DNA of 64,000 nt, from contig PTEX01000012.1 of the NCBI GenBank assembly GCA_003342815.1, forward strand, positions 4,821,209 through 4,885,208. The letters are read 5' to 3'. Within the stretch, counting starts at the first letter, position 1, and the number at the start of each line of letters is the position of its first letter. Origin of the DNA: Eudromia elegans. Lineage: Eukaryota > Chordata > Aves > Tinamiformes > Tinamidae. Both the position numbers and the translations under genes were made by a program. The notes beneath the pieces are model-generated. The model searched no databases, had not been told where the DNA came from, and was given only the letters and a program-made list of their open reading frames with translations. Below, piece by piece: positions 25,501 to 39,148 of the stretch.

Positions 25501-27438
25501 AGCAAAAGTATTAGCTTGCAAAAAAATGCAAGCTTATATGCAAGAAAATATAAGTTCATCTCTTACTGTTAGCTACCCTAAGCTCCTGTCACTATAAATA
25601 TTACAAATAAGTTTCTTTGCAACTGAGACAATAGCTATTTTCTTTCTATTGTGTGGCTTAATGTGTTCTTTAAAATTTTCTTTTTAATTCAAGTGATGGG
25701 AACGGGTATTTACAGACCTAATTCAATTAAATAATAAGTCTCTCTTAGTGGATTACAGACATGAGGAAATTTGAGGATTTCAAGGGAAAAGAAAATGAAA
25801 TATTAGTGTCATGAGTAATGCATAAAGCCAAGACAAATTTCTTATAAATTTTCTTTAGTTACAGGAGCCATAGGTAATTTCTCTGCAAGCAGCAACAAAT
25901 CATACTCTCTTCTTCAGAGGATTAATTTGCAAGTAGCAATAGTGCATTTCTCCGAGCTAATGGACAACCAGAGATTCTTCCCTTGCAGCATGTAAGACTG
26001 CAGGTGTGTCACGTTTGCTCTGTTTTGCTCTTGCAATGGAAATTTATCGCTAATTTAAAGCAGGTAAGAGCTAAAACATACAGTTTTATTGCTGCATCAG
26101 GTCCAGCAGTGCCTTCTGGTGCCTTCAGGTTTGTTCTTCCTTCAGTTCCCTCAGGCTTGTTGCGTTTTGTTGGGATGTGGAGGGGCACCGTGGGCGCCTG
26201 GAAGCTCAGTGCGAGGTGGGCTTCCCGTGGGCAGTGGCTGCGCAGGGTCACTGTGGGGTGGGAACATCCTGGGGCCTTCACTCACTCCACCTCTCTTTCC
26301 ACCAGTGGTAGCCAAAGCTCCCATGTAGGTGCCAAACTTGCGCGTAAATGGGATTAAATGATTAAATGGCATCATCGTTCGTGCTGGGCTCTGTGTGTGG
26401 GTAATTTCTGCTTTTTATGCCCAGCCTGAAGAAACCCTGAGCAGAGGTAACACGATTCACTTTATCTCTCCAGAGCAGCCCATTTCCTGGGATGACTTCA
26501 AGGCAAACAGAGCAGCTCCCGGGTTCTGTCGTGCAGCTTTCTTGTGATGCTGAGGCTTCTACTTTTGCCCAGTCTGTTCTGGTTTAGGTGATGGGGCAGA
26601 TGATACCTGCTGGGATGGTTTACACGCTGTACTTGCCTTTCTTCCTGCATTTAGAATCACAGTGAATGCCATTAAAAAGCTGTTAATAAATTCAGTTCGA
26701 ACGACACTGTTGGCTCATGAAGATAGTGGCTAAGGAATTTGACTTTCTCAGTAAACTTTTGCTGGAAAAATACTTGGTCCAGGCCGATTTTCTCAGGAGT
26801 GCTGTTCTCTTCCTAAAAAAATCTTCCTGTGTCTTTGTCATCTGGATCACAGTGGATTGCAAGGCAGCTTTTATACTGCTCTACCCCATTGCATGCAAAG
26901 CTTGTTAACGGGATGGCTGCTCATTTTTAAGAAAATAAGTGATGACTGCGCTAAAATATAGGAGCAGCCATGTTTGTAAGAAAACTGGTTCTGCCTTTTT
27001 TTTGTCTATTATTGGTTAAAAATCTTGCTTAAAAATTAGGATTTTTTTAATATATATTCGTATTCAAATGGCTAAATAGGTAAATAGGTAAAGCAATCTA
27101 TATAGGGTTTAGTCTGACACCACACCGAGTTTTTAGGTAGCTTATTAATTTGTTTAAAATGTTTCCTAAAGAGCATTTCTTGTGACAACAAAAATCCCAG
27201 CGCAGCTGGAGTCCATTCTGGGAAGACCTTCCTTGAACCTGCTGGGAGGGACCGGTCAAGGCTTGCGGCCCGTGGAGCTGGAGGGAGTTTGCCGGGGCCT
27301 CCTCCTCTGCTCTCGGTGCTGCGCGAGCAGTCCCTGCAGGTAACACTGCCACCTTGGGCCCTGACACGGTAAAAACGCGGGGAGAAGCTCTGCCCGCACA
27401 GGGGTTTCACCTCTCGCACAGCCCCTGCAGAGCAGGCA
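22537..27438. other. Non-coding DNA, no gene seen
   Basis: Contains open frames up to 154 codons (24279-24743 plus), without family resemblance. A small hairpin-prone stretch, AGCTTGCA (25513-25520) with TGCAAGCT (25527-25534) around an A6 loop, is noted. No CR1 tail, RNA gene or exon is recognised. Confidence 0.5.
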
Positions 27439-27510
27439 CAGGATCACACCGAACCACAGGGTGGGTGAGGCTGGAAGGGACCTCTGGAGAGCATCCCGTC
27501 CAAGCCAGTC
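27439..27510 (-). mobile_element. CR1 LINE 3' tail fragment
   Basis: Reading the minus strand gives the CR1 3'UTR end. On plus it appears as GGATCACACCGAACCACAGG, then GGCTGGAAGGGACCTCTGGA and a diverged version of the 'catctagtccaaccc' segment. The ATTCTATGAT-like terminal units are eroded. Only about 70 bases remain, severely 5'-truncated or broken later. It differs from the younger copies elsewhere in the window, so it is probably older or another subfamily. Confidence 0.75.
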
Positions 27511-28680
27511 CCAAGGGCGTTTGTGTTTCCAGCATCTCTATAGCTTAAGTGATTCCCTTTCCATTTTCCCCCCAGACCTCCTCTAACCTCATGTTTTACT
27601 GGATAAGAACGAATTTTTTTTCCTTCATTTCATAGCAGAGAGGTAGCTCGTTCGCCTCCAGTGTGAGGTAGCTGATGCAGCTCACAGCAAAAGGTCCGTG
27701 TTTGTGAAGAGATCTGTAAGTGAGAGCAGAAACTGCTGCTTCCTGGAAGTCCCAACACCAGGGAAAACAGTTCCTCCTCTTGAGATGAGTGGTCCGCATT
27801 TACCCCTTTTTATATTATTTTCTGTTAATTCACGTGGCTTTGGATGATATAGTTCTATCCGCATCCCCTAGACTATAAATAAAGGAAAACAAGTTAACAC
27901 AGCAAAATTCCAAGAGTGTATCTTTTCCGATAGTCTCTGAATCATGTGTCCTGAAGATACTCCTATAACTAAGGGTACATTACTGTACCTCTAATTATTG
28001 AAAAGATGGGAAATAATAAGGATAAGCTCCTTTCTTTCGCATTATTTAGAAAAAAAAAAGCTTATTTCTTGACACCCCTGGCTTGCCGTGTTTGAATTGT
28101 GGTTTGTAGCTGTGAATGCTCAAGGACAAAAGAGGAGCCGTCCCTGTAGGGATAAGCAGTTATGGGTGGGGGAGAGGGGCTCCAACCTGATTAGTTGGGG
28201 AAAAATAGAAGAGAAAATTGTAAAGGTCAGATATCCAATAAAAGGCGATTAATTGCCTTCAAGGGCAGACCTCCCTGCACACCTTTCTTCTCTGCATAAT
28301 AAAGTATTCCCTTCAATGGAGGAAAAAAAAAAGGCATAAATTAACTGCTTTCATAAAATATGTATGGTTTTCATGCACTGTATATGAATGATCTCTGGAA
28401 ATAGTCTCTGGAAAAGGTTCTGTCTTGCGTGAACTCAGGCTGATATTCTGTATTTTTGCTCTACAGAAATAAATAACACAAAGTAAATAGTAGAAACCCC
28501 TGCGCCTACTGTGGAATCTTTCGGATGGGTTGATTATGCTTCATATTTGTAAGGAAAGTGAGCTTGGCCGTTACTGCTAGTGTGATGTTGAGAAGCCGGG
28601 TCAGAAACAAGAGGTGTTACAGGAATGAAATGAAACCCTGAGCGTTTGTCGCTGTTTTAAGCCCTAATTCAGAGGAAGGT
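27511..28680. other. Non-coding DNA, no gene seen
   Basis: Mostly AT-rich, with A-rich runs near 28051 and 28322. No recognised element. Confidence 0.5.
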
Positions 28681-28760
28681 TCTGCGCTACGGCCACCGAG
28701 GCCTTCGGAGCTGCTGCGTACGGAGCGCTCCCGCGGGAGCTGACACCCTCTCTGGGCCGA
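28681..28760. other. CpG cluster
   Basis: A short burst of CpG (TACGG, ACCGAGG, TTCGG, CGTACGG, CTCCCGCGGG) about 350 bases upstream of the main CpG island. It may be the outer shoulder of the same island or an independent patch. Confidence 0.4.
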
Positions 28761-28811
28761 CCCTTTCTCTTACGCTGGTCGTCTTTTCACTTGGGTGGCC
28801 AAGACAAAGCC

Positions 28812-28860
28812 TGTGTCACCTGTTTGTCCCTGTGTCACTTGGTTGTCCCTGTGCCGCTTA
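28812..28860. repeat. Short tandem repeat, 19-bp unit
   Basis: TGTGTCACCTGTTTGTCCC (28812-28830) is followed by TGTGTCACTTGGTTGTCCC (28831-28849) and a partial third copy, TGTGCCGCTTA. The copies differ by a few substitutions. Confidence 0.85.
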
Positions 28861-29100
28861 AATAGCCATATGGGTTGTTCATTCCCATAAAGAACAAGTG
28901 TTTTTGTTACGTCCCTGTATAGGAGTGGTGGCATCTAAATGCTTTTTTTACGATGATGGAGATGCTCAGTCGCATTTATGTGATTAGGCAGATAGCGCAA
29001 ACCATCCATTCCTCAGCTCGAGACAAGTTATGTTCATGTGTGGAATAGCAAGTTGCAGCTATTATTTTAATTGGCTCTCCTTACTGCATTTATGGGAGGT

Positions 29101-30250
29101 TGTTTCACCCGTCTCGTTTCTTTTCACGGTTTTAGAGGCCGTGGGTCTGTGATTACGGCCATGGATTTTGTTTACCGAAGGGAGGGATCAGCAGTGTCCT
29201 GCATTCCCGGCTCCGTGCCCAGCACGCAGCCGTTGTGTTTTGCTCGCGCTCCCCTGCTGCCTCTTGCTTGCAAAGCTGGCCGCCACGGTCCCGAGCACAG
29301 GGCCTAATCCTCTGCCCCGTGAGAGGCCCGAGCAGAGGGGCTGTGAGCGGGGCCTCGCCTGGGCTGGCAGGCGGCCGGGAGGATGGGGAGCCCCATCCGC
29401 ATCCAGGGGACCCCGCAGCTGCGGCCCGTGCGCTGGCCCCGGCTCAGCTCGGGCCTTGCAGGAGGCTGGGCCCAGCTTCAGCAAGGCGGTTGCTTGTGTG
29501 CTCCCTGTTAGACTCACCTGAGCCGCGCGCTTAGCTTCGTCTCTCGCCTGCCGCTGTCAGGAGCAGTGGCTTGCTCGGCTGGGATTACGGGAAGGAAAGA
29601 TGGATGATCCTGGTGAGGGAGACAGATAGCCGAGGAGGGCTGCCTCTGTGCCGGCATCAAAGGGAGCTTTTTCGCTGCAGACCAGCAGCACTCGGGTCAA
29701 AACGCCGTGCTTCGTCTCCAGCGGTGTGGGTTGCGGGGGAAAGCAGGCAGCCCGCTCCCCCTCCTCACGGGGCATCAGCCCATATCTGTAGCCCGGCAGC
29801 TCCCATGGCACGAGGGAGGGCACGTGGGGCTGCCTCCTTCCCCTCGCCCCGTTCCCTCTGCAAAGGGGTCGGATACACAGGTCATCTTCCCCATGTTGCC
29901 CACGTGCCTCCGTCTGTGTTGCTGGAGAGGCAGGGGGTGGGCTGTGGCAGGGAGGCTCCAGGTGCCCCACCAAGCCCACTGCGCAAACCAGCCTCTCTTC
30001 TCCCTGCAGGAAGGGCAGGACTCAGCACCATTGCAGGTCCCAGCACCGTAGCAGGTCCCAGGTGCTCGCCCAGTGCCCGGCCAGCTCTGCAGCTCAACTC
30101 CGTAGGCCAGAGCCCAGCGCTGCGTTTGCACGCACCGAATTCAAACCGGCAGCAGCCAATTGCAGGCAGCAATTTGGTATGCAGTTTGCCTGTGTACCAG
30201 CATGCAGGCAGATGCTGCTCCTGCTCAGGATGTGCCGCTTAGTGCCACCC
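29101..30250. promoter_or_regulatory. CpG island (strongest in window)
   Basis: By hand count the 480 bases from 29101 hold about 36 CpG at roughly 60% GC, an observed/expected ratio near 0.8. CpG stays elevated, though declining, to about 30250. This meets the usual CpG island criteria (GC over 55%, ratio over 0.6, length over 200-500). In vertebrates such islands mark promoters or orphan regulatory islands. All frames on both strands stay open, including a 223-codon plus frame (29571-30242), but the peptides are low-complexity Pro/Ala/Arg/Gly-rich with no domain, so I do not call a CDS. A promoter or non-coding first exon on either strand is possible. No TATA box or splice donor decides it. 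Confidence 0.55.
30024..30059. repeat. 18-bp tandem duplication inside the CpG island
   Basis: AGCACCATTGCAGGTCCC (30024-30041) is directly followed by AGCACCGTAGCAGGTCCC (30042-30059), which differs at two positions. Confidence 0.85.
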
Positions 30251-32859
30251 TTTCCCTCCGGATCCGCTTGAGATAGTCTCCACTTAATGTGGGCTACCAT
30301 AGTTATACAGGTTGCAGACAAGATACCTCATTAAAACCTAAAAAAAACCCCCAAAAAAACCACAAAAAACCAACACCCCAAACCACTGGAGGGACATAGG
30401 AGAAATCTGCCAGTGGATCATCAGCAGGGGTGGGAGGATATGGTCATCTTTTATAAGAGACATGGGTCACCAGCTGACTCCTCTAAGGTTCTGCTCTGGG
30501 ATCCCTGCTGATCACATATAATCGCATACCACATATGATCACATATTATGCCTGTAAATGGGAATTAGTATCCAGTTGATAGAAGTCTGTATATGATGCA
30601 ATATTATATGTCATCAGTCAGTAATGTTAAATTTATTTTCTTGGTATTTACCACTGGTGCAAGTGGAGTATTTGAATGTATTCTTCTCACTAGTTAGTAA
30701 TGTTTGCCTTTCTAGGCTGTAAACGTCCTTTATAAATACTAATTTAATTGTGGCCTGGAAAAAAACTCGTAATCCATTTAGGGAGCCTGCTCATCAGATC
30801 GCAAACTAAGTTACAGTCCATGCTTTGAAGTCCAGTTCTTCAAAAATGAAACCCAATCTTGCATCGTTCCCCTGGGGTCACACTCTGCGCACTGATTTCA
30901 GGAGCATATTGTCCTTTTGCTTTGCAGGGCTATGAGCAGTACGTTTGAATTCTTGACAAGCTGGCACCAGAAACCTGGAAGGAATTCAGAGAAATCCATC
31001 AATGATGATTAAAGATTTAAATTTCATGAAGACGTATTAAAAACTAATTATATGGAATTTGTCTAAATGATGAAATAACAATATGCCAGTGCAGATTTAG
31101 CCTCACAGGAGAAAGCTGAGAATCCCTAATGAAGAAGAGATGGTCGATTTCTGTTCCTAAAAATAAAATGCTGGCATAGACCCGACCATTGCTTTGCTAG
31201 TCTACAGAAACCGCGTGCTAGCGGGCAACAGGATTTTCAGCAGGCTGAGTGTCCGTGGTCCACATTTCCTCATATGATCACTTTAATGTTATTTAACTAA
31301 TATTTACCCTGTGATGATGACTGCTGCTTTACACTTCTTTCCCAAATCTGAAAGGGGAGCTCATTGCGGATCAGCTATGGGGTGAACTGTGATTGCCCGC
31401 TGCACCCTTCAGAAACCTCAGGGGCACAAGGCACTCAGTTCTGCACCGTTTCAGGTAATCAGTTGGAAGGTAGAAGCCCTCAAACCCTCAACTTTCAATG
31501 AGAAAAAAAAAAAGAAGAAAAAGCTCCTACGTTGTGCAGTTGTTTAATGCTCTTAACATAATAGGACTTGGCTCTGATTAGGTGTCGGAGCATTCTGAGC
31601 TGGAAGTACTGAGAGCTTGTGCTGTTTTCTGGTGGATTAGCCCAAGTAGGTAGGATCTTCAGCGTACAGTGTAATCACAAGCTCAGTAAATCACAGAAGC
31701 ATACCTGCTTTTGACAGGAGGAGCCTACGGAGCGCGAATAAACAGGCCTGTAGGTTTGGCTCTTACAAACCGATTGCCTCCTTTTTGTCCCGGTCTCACT
31801 GTGTGCTCAGTTGAGGGTTCTCCCACCTGCAGACCAGTTTCTTGGGGACTGTTATTTTAGTTATTCTCTTCTGCCTGTGTTTAAATTCATCCTTCTTTGG
31901 TCTGAATGAACTTACTTTGAAACGTGAATTTGACTGGTATAAAGTGTTTTGCCTGTTTTAAAGATCAGCAAAATTCCGTGTGTGTATATTACTGCCCACT
32001 GAATGAGAGTTATAGCAGAACGGTGCATGTTCTGGCTGCAGAAGTGTGACAACATTGTCTTCATCAAAGTTGTGTTTTTGACTTGGAAATCAGTGAAATA
32101 TTAGACTGAGCTGCACTGTCCTAGTTGCAGGGCAGGTAAACATTCTTATCCTCTAATGTAAAGTTTCTGGTGAAATCACTATGTAGGATCAGTTGGAAAT
32201 TCAATAAATACAGCTTTTCAAAGCTTGCTTTACATATCTTCTGCCTGGAAACCTGCACGAGAGGTCTCCATTTCCTTGATACCAAGCAACTTCTTTATTA
32301 AGAGGGATTGTTATAGATCTGCAGAGGCCGAAAAGCTTCAGCTGGGGCTCTCATCACATGCACCAGGTCAGACTTCTTGCCATCGTCTCCAGACTTCTGC
32401 ATCCTGCCACGGCTCTGCTTCCCTGCAAGCTACAGTTCAAGATCATTTTTGTGACAAGTCACCCTTTTTTGTCTTGTATCTTAAATATAACTGTATTTGA
32501 ACCTGCATATGTGTGTCTATGCGAGGAAGCTCTAAATATCTCTTAAGCCTGTGTTTCTCAGCATGAACTGCAAGCATTTATTAAGTCTTATTTTCTTATT
32601 TCTGATAAAATCTCATGCAGTACAAAGCCAAGCATGAAGTTCTCAGAAATACGGGATTAACGTGTAACCTAGAATTTTCAAGTATATTTGCTTGAATGGA
32701 CTGAACACTGATGATTTTGCGAGACAGAAAGTTTGCTGGTTTAATCTGTCAGATGTGAAGTGCTTTCTGTAAAATACTGATAACCAGACAGCATGAGGAA
32801 GTGGCAAATCTAAGCATTAAACTTGCTGATAAACCAAAATATATTTTAAAGAGAAAAGA
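30251..32859. other. Non-coding DNA, no gene seen
   Basis: Begins with an A/C-rich low-complexity stretch (about 30336-30380) and a diverged duplication of GATCACATAT at 30510 and 30537. Otherwise ordinary sequence without a recognised element. Confidence 0.5.
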
Positions 32860-32880
32860 GGGGGGAAAAAAAAAAAAAAA
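32860..32880. repeat. Poly-G/poly-A tract
   Basis: Six G followed by 15 A. It is followed by a short purine-rich stretch. No retroposon body is evident on either side. Confidence 0.8.
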
Positions 32881-35800
32881 GAAGAGAGAATAGAGGTAAT
32901 AAGCTTCCTAGCTGTTATCCAGAGAGTCTCCAGGAGCACATTAGGAGCAGCCTCACTCCCGTGCACACGTAGCAGATTCCCTCTCGAGCACTGCGGAGAT
33001 GCCCATGGAACCAGGCGTGACTGAGAAACAAAAGGCGATGAAGAGCTGTAAAGGGAGCACGGAACAATCCCGTTTTTACCCATTAAGTGAGTTAAACCAC
33101 GGAAGAGGGAGCTGAAACTACAATAAGGTTGAAAGACGTGCATGAAATAGCAAACAATATTTTAGAATGCTGCCAGTGATGAGTGAGCAAAATGTTTGAG
33201 TGGTTCAAGCAGCAAACGAAGTAACCTTCAGAAATCCTCCTGTTTAACATGACTTACTGTATTTTTTTTAATCTGCCCAAGATAATACACAGAATGAGGG
33301 CTCTCCAAATTACAGTTAAAAGAACATCAAAGACGATTAAATAAAAAGGATGAGTCATGATATATTTAGCATCTTTTTCCCATGGTCCAGCTGAGAGAAC
33401 TGCTGTGAGATACTCTGAATTTTGGATTTTCTGGTTTGCCCTTGTAGCAGCACTCCTGTCACCCGTAGCTTTGGGAATTCATTATCTATTTACTCAAAAG
33501 CTTTGGAAAGAGAGATTGTCCCAAGCTCCAGACTCTATTCTGGCAAAATATAGCTATACAAAACCAGCTGCCAGTGAAATGAAGTAGCATCGTTCAGGAA
33601 AGATGAATCAAAAAGAAATCATAAAGGACACATAAAAGCTTCCTTCCTTTTGGAAATGTGGTTTTCTGAAGACAAAGCAGCACCTTCCCCCAAACCACCC
33701 CAGCCAGTAGCACTGCCGAACACCTGATTAAAACCGTAGTATGTTGTGCTTTGGGAGAGAGGGGGAAACTAACAAATAAACCTGCTTTCCAAGTCCTTAG
33801 ATCTCCCGATCAGTGCTTAGCTGTCAGTGTGAGCTGCATCTTAAGCAGGCAGGAAGGATTTGATCTATCTGTGGTGTCTGCTTTGTATGATAAAGGAGAC
33901 CATTTGACCTAGTGAGAATGCCTTCCCCAGCCACAGAATGGGAATTTTGTGTTAATGGCTGCAAATTTAAAATGAAGTACAAGGGATGTGAAGAGTACTC
34001 CAGTCGGTGCTTTGCTGAATTTAAGATCTCAATACTGTTACATTAATGAGGTTTATTTAAAAGAAGAAAAAAAAAAAGTGCTGTTAAGGTCACAACAAGG
34101 GAGATGGAATTTACAATTCCAAAACCTAATCCTGGGAATCATAACTACAGAATTTAAAGATTTAGTTGGCAGCACAGGCCAATGAAATGTCTCTCTTCAG
34201 AGACTTGAAGTACTAAATAGCAGCAGTGCTAGGTGGAAGTTGTGGGTGGTGTATGTTGTGTTTCCTGAAAAATGTCAACCCATGGAGTTTAAGACAAAAT
34301 TATTTAGCTGTGTTTCTTTAAAAAAATCAGGATTTTCCATAACCTTCCTCTATCTGTCTGTAAACTGAAATCTCTCTGACCCACGGATGTTGGTGACCTT
34401 CTCCTTGAAGCATGTTTTGCTGCCTGTTGTTCTAGGAGATGGACACTCACCTACAGGACGGATACTTCCCAGAAGGATGTGCAAAGGTCCTGGGTCTCCC
34501 TGCTGCTTCCAACCCTCACAGACCTCCGAGCTTGGCCTTCTTGGGTCCTTCTTGCTCCTCCCTTCTCACCTGCATCTACTAGAGTCCCTAAACATAGGGA
34601 TTCCAATAAAAGTGGGTTTTGTTATGAATTTCAGCAGTAAGACACGTTTGACAGATGTAGCACTGATGGCTAGATCTGTTGGATTTGTTTGACTTGAATC
34701 CCAGAGACTCACAGGGATGTTTAAAGTGTGACAGCTTCTGCAAACTGAATCACTTGAACTCCCTCCTCAGTTCATTAACTTAGATTAGAAAGAATAAATG
34801 TGGTATTCTCTTCTCTTCTTTTCCTTTTCTTATTCCTATCCTACCCTTATTCTGTCCTTTTCCATCACCTGTTACATCTTACTATTCAGACTGGTCCTCC
34901 TCCTCAGGCATGGATTGGTTGTCACCAGTCACCACCAGTCTCTTTTCTGCAATTTCAGCTATAAAGATGGCAGGTGTGGGTGCTACCTGGCCTGGGAGTA
35001 GGTTGCCTTATCACCTTCCTAATCACGTCTCCTTCTTGTTAGAGGGTTAAAATTAACTGCCCCACTGCGAAAGGTTGGTCAGTCTCGCTGTGGCCCATGA
35101 GGAAAAGAGGAGGTAACTTGTGTGATTCCCTGGTAATGCTGTGGAGTAGCTCCGTTGCAGACCAGCACCCAGCAGTAGTGAGCACCGTGGAACAGACAGC
35201 AACTGCTGATCGTGTGGCACGCTTAAAAATCAGGGTAGCAGCCATTTGTTCCGTTGGATTTCGTCAGATGTAATGTAGACATTAAATAGTGGATAATTCT
35301 CTTTAATTGTGGCCTTAGATTATAGATGTGGCTGGGGAGAAACTGTTCCTCCCAAACATGGGTAATTAGGATAAAATGCTTCCCCTCTCCAGGCTTATTA
35401 TTCTGAAAGATTTCACGGAGACAGAGGTGCTCTACAGTGTTTCCTATTATGAAGGGCGCATTTATTAATGTGTAAATTTTTAAATTAATTTTTGGGGTGT
35501 CAGCTGGATGTGTGTTCCTGGCTTTATTTCTCCTCTCTTTGAATGACAATTTACATTTTTAGTGGTTGAGGTATTTTATTGAATTAAACTCATTTGCATC
35601 ACTAAACTGATGTGAAATTTAAATGTGAACATCTGGGCAAAGAGGTGTTCTACTTTGCTCTTGGCCGTGTCTGCATTTTTGCTTTCCACAGTGAGCATTC
35701 AGTCAGGCTGTTCACTTTCCATTTCCAAACAAATAATTTGGTTTTGTGTGTGTGTGCTGCACAAAACGGTTTTGAATCGTTAACTATAAGCAATATCCAA

Positions 35801-38390
35801 CAATGGGAATGAAACAAGGGAGGCTGCTCTTCAGGCCTTGCAGATGCTGGAGGTGTCGGTATTTCTAAGGTCCTGCATGACCTTGGTGCACGTTCCAAAT
35901 GTCCTGTGCAGAAACACATTTAAGACCAGGCAAAGTAGATGCTATGAAATCAAGCGATGTAAAAGGAGAGGGGAAAAAGGACTTTGTAAAGCAGAACTGT
36001 TCATTGTTCAGTGACAATAATTTTTTCTTGTTAAACCTGACAAAACTGGTGAATCTGATCCTCGTAACAGTCTAATGGAACCAACAGGTTTTACATGGGG
36101 GCGTGGATTGTGGTTAGCCTACATACTGACCATACAATGACATGGCATTTCTCAATTCTTGTATATAAATTAGTTTTAGCGTTCCTCTTCTCTGGTCTGT
36201 AACCATTCATTTTATTTCACTCCTGTTGTTCTTTCGAGCATGTGATTTTTTTTCTTCATACAGCTAAATGCAAAGTGCTGGACATTTCCACTCCAGGATG
36301 GCTGACAGTACTAGAAACATATCATTTAGCGTATAGCAGTCGTTAACCACCAGTATTGATTAAACTGGGAGAAATTATTGCCTAATTTTAAGATGAGAAT
36401 GCTGTAGTTTGACCTGATGGCTATAAAATTCTGAATCAGGTGTCAGACATATTACTAATTAGATAAAATGCCCCATAGGTAGACTTTGATGATAGTCTCA
36501 CAATTTAATATGCTCTTGCAAATGAATTCTTAGACTGCAGAGTAATTAACTTGTCAACGTATAAGCCTTTACATTTGCTGCTTAGAATATTATCTGGAAT
36601 TATGAAATAAAATTCTGTTATTATAGGGCAGGAATTCTGCGTATTTGAGGTATTGCCGAGGTGGAGTGAATGTTTTATGTCTTTGAAGTACAAAGTTGTA
36701 AGGTCACAAATCAATTCAACGTCTCTGGAGTACCCTGAGATTTAGAAAAGGCAAAGTGTGCTAAGGCTTAGAAAGTGGATAGAATTCACCCACCTTTCTT
36801 CTCTACCTCAATCTTGAATGCTTCTTTTTTGTCTTTGAAGGCAAACTCCATTAAATAATGATTCTTTCCCTATTAAATATACCACTATATCAAATTTACT
36901 ACCAGCTGTAGTTAGTAGTAAATTAAATATTACATGTAATGAGTAAAGGTCTGTGTAGTTTAACACATACATTTCCCATTGCACAAGTTTGAGAAATTCA
37001 TTTTCCACCTGAAGATGTCTTCATATTTAAATGCAATGAAATACATTTTTCCATGCAAAGGCATATTTCATTCTGTAAGCAGCATTTAAGCATGAAAGCA
37101 GGCTTTCAGTTCCCTAGTGTCTTGGTTTTCTCTCATTCTCTTGCCTCCCTCCCCCAAATAGTAAAAATAAATAAAGGATGAGCTTCTGGTGTTTATTGGT
37201 GTCTTCTATAGCAAGTTAAGTCTTACTGACATTGGGTAATTTCTTTTAAAGCTCACATGTACTTTGGAATTTAAATTTTAATCCGTTCAAATCAGCTTGC
37301 ATTACCAGCCAGTTCTGCTGAGCATGTTACATGAATGATTCAGAAGATCTTAATAGCTACCTTAGTAATTTCTTATGAATCACTGAAAGAGATCACATTA
37401 GTAAACATTAGCGGTAAGCACTAAGCACATTTTTTATGAAATTGTATTTCTGGAGTATCGTTGAGTCCAAATTCTTGCCATAGAAAGGACTGTGCGCTGC
37501 ATCTTGGCGTTGGTGCCTGTGAAGAGGAGGGTTCTTGGACGTTCCTCCTCAGGGGCTGACAGGACGAGGGGACCAGCACCACAACCAGAGCGCAGTCTAG
37601 TGCGGTCGCCCCATCCCACAGAGCGGGACCATCTGGGGACCATCTACAGCAGTGATATTAAGTGTACCTGTGGCTCCCATCTAAAGGTTGCTTTGTAGTG
37701 CCCTTACTTGTGACCCATGGTACTTCTGAATTTCTTGGAAGACAGATTGTTAATTGTGATTGGAGGAATTAAAATAGCTCACAGAGGTAGTCACTGTTAA
37801 GGAAAATTGTTGGCCTGTTCCTATGAATGTTTAAATTGTGACTGGAGAGGACCATTGGTCCTTGAATGATGGCAATTCCTGTTCAGAATCAGTTCCATTT
37901 AAAAAAGAAAACAATATCTTTGCTTTCAAAAGCTTTGTTAAAGTATGCAATTGTAGTTATCACACATTGCACTTTTTATTTCCTTCTATTTGAATTTTAT
38001 AAAAATCCTCATACAGGAAAAATTTTATAGCTGTATTTATTTAAGAAAGGCTTATACCGCTGAGAAGTAATGCACTGTAGGCTCTAATATCATACAGTAT
38101 TCTGAAATTTTCATCAAACCAGCTATTTCAAGTGTGGCTGTTACTATAAACTGATTGGGATCCTTGATTAAGACCTTTGCAGTCTACCTGAACTTACTAG
38201 TACAGTAAGCTCACTACACAGGCCACAAAGCTACAAGAGCAAAGGATGGACAGTTTTAAGATAAAATTTAGGCGTGTAGATGCAAGTGGGTGCTTTCTGC
38301 ATGCCTGTTACTCAAGAAGAGCAGTTTTACTGGCAATATAGATTACAGAAATTATGAGGTCACATTCTCGTTAGAGTACGAGCTGGAGGC
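32881..38390. other. Non-coding DNA, no gene seen
   Basis: The 76-codon plus frame at 33357-33587 carries a hydrophobic run (FWIFWFALVAALLSP) and looks protein-like, but it has no recognised family, no clear splice sites and no repeat context. No other candidate. AT-rich overall, with a short GT run near 35741-35756. Confidence 0.45.
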
Positions 38391-39112
38391 ACCGCAGGCC
38401 CTAAGGCCTCAGCTGAGGGATGAGGTGTGTGGACACCTCTGCAGGAGAGCTGCTGTTCCCGGGGTTTGAGGCTGGTCTCAGCTGCTGTGAGAGTTTTCTC
38501 CCGGCCGGTCTCTGGCTGGAAGCAGCAGCTCTAGGGCAGAGCACATCCATGCCGTGCAGGTGCCTTCCAGCACGGGGCACGCTGGATCTGCCTGCAGCCC
38601 TGCAGAGCAGCCGGGTGTTCCCCTGAGCGTATCCGTCATGCGGTGCTGGCGTGCATTTCTGCAGTGCTTTAATTTGAGGGCATCCCTGAATGCTGCGGAA
38701 ATACAGCGTGCATAAATGGGTGTATAAACGGTGTATAAATATGAAGGGAAAGGAAAATCTGGCAAACACCTTTTTCTGCCAAGCTTTTGAAGAAATAGCA
38801 GGGAGAACATACATACAAAGTGTGATTCCATTCTTTTTTCTGTGGAAAATGGCTCTGTGGGTAGAAATCCTGCAGTTTTGCAGAAGTCTTCTTCTCTGTA
38901 ACTGCCACTCAAGCTTTTTACCTATGTAAAACTTCTGGGTTTAACTTTATGACTATATCTGTGATTCTGGGTTTGTTAGTGGAACCACATCTGGTACTAA
39001 CTGTGGTTAGACTTGTGGTCTGAGTTACGGTTTAGAAGATGCTGCTGTGATGTTTGGCTATATATTAACTCCTTCCCAAAGCAGGGGGACGTTTGCGCAC
39101 TGTTTTGAGCAT

Positions 39113-39148
39113 GCAGTGTAATGTATAGAGGCAGTGTAACGTATACGT
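39113..39148. repeat. 18-bp tandem duplication
   Basis: GCAGTGTAATGTATAGAG (39113-39130) is followed by the diverged copy GCAGTGTAACGTATACGT (39131-39148). Confidence 0.75.

Noticed and set aside
29571..30242. 223-codon plus-strand frame, the longest open frame in the window
   Set aside because: It lies in the CpG island, where all frames on both strands are open. The peptide is low-complexity, has no domain and shows no splice evidence.
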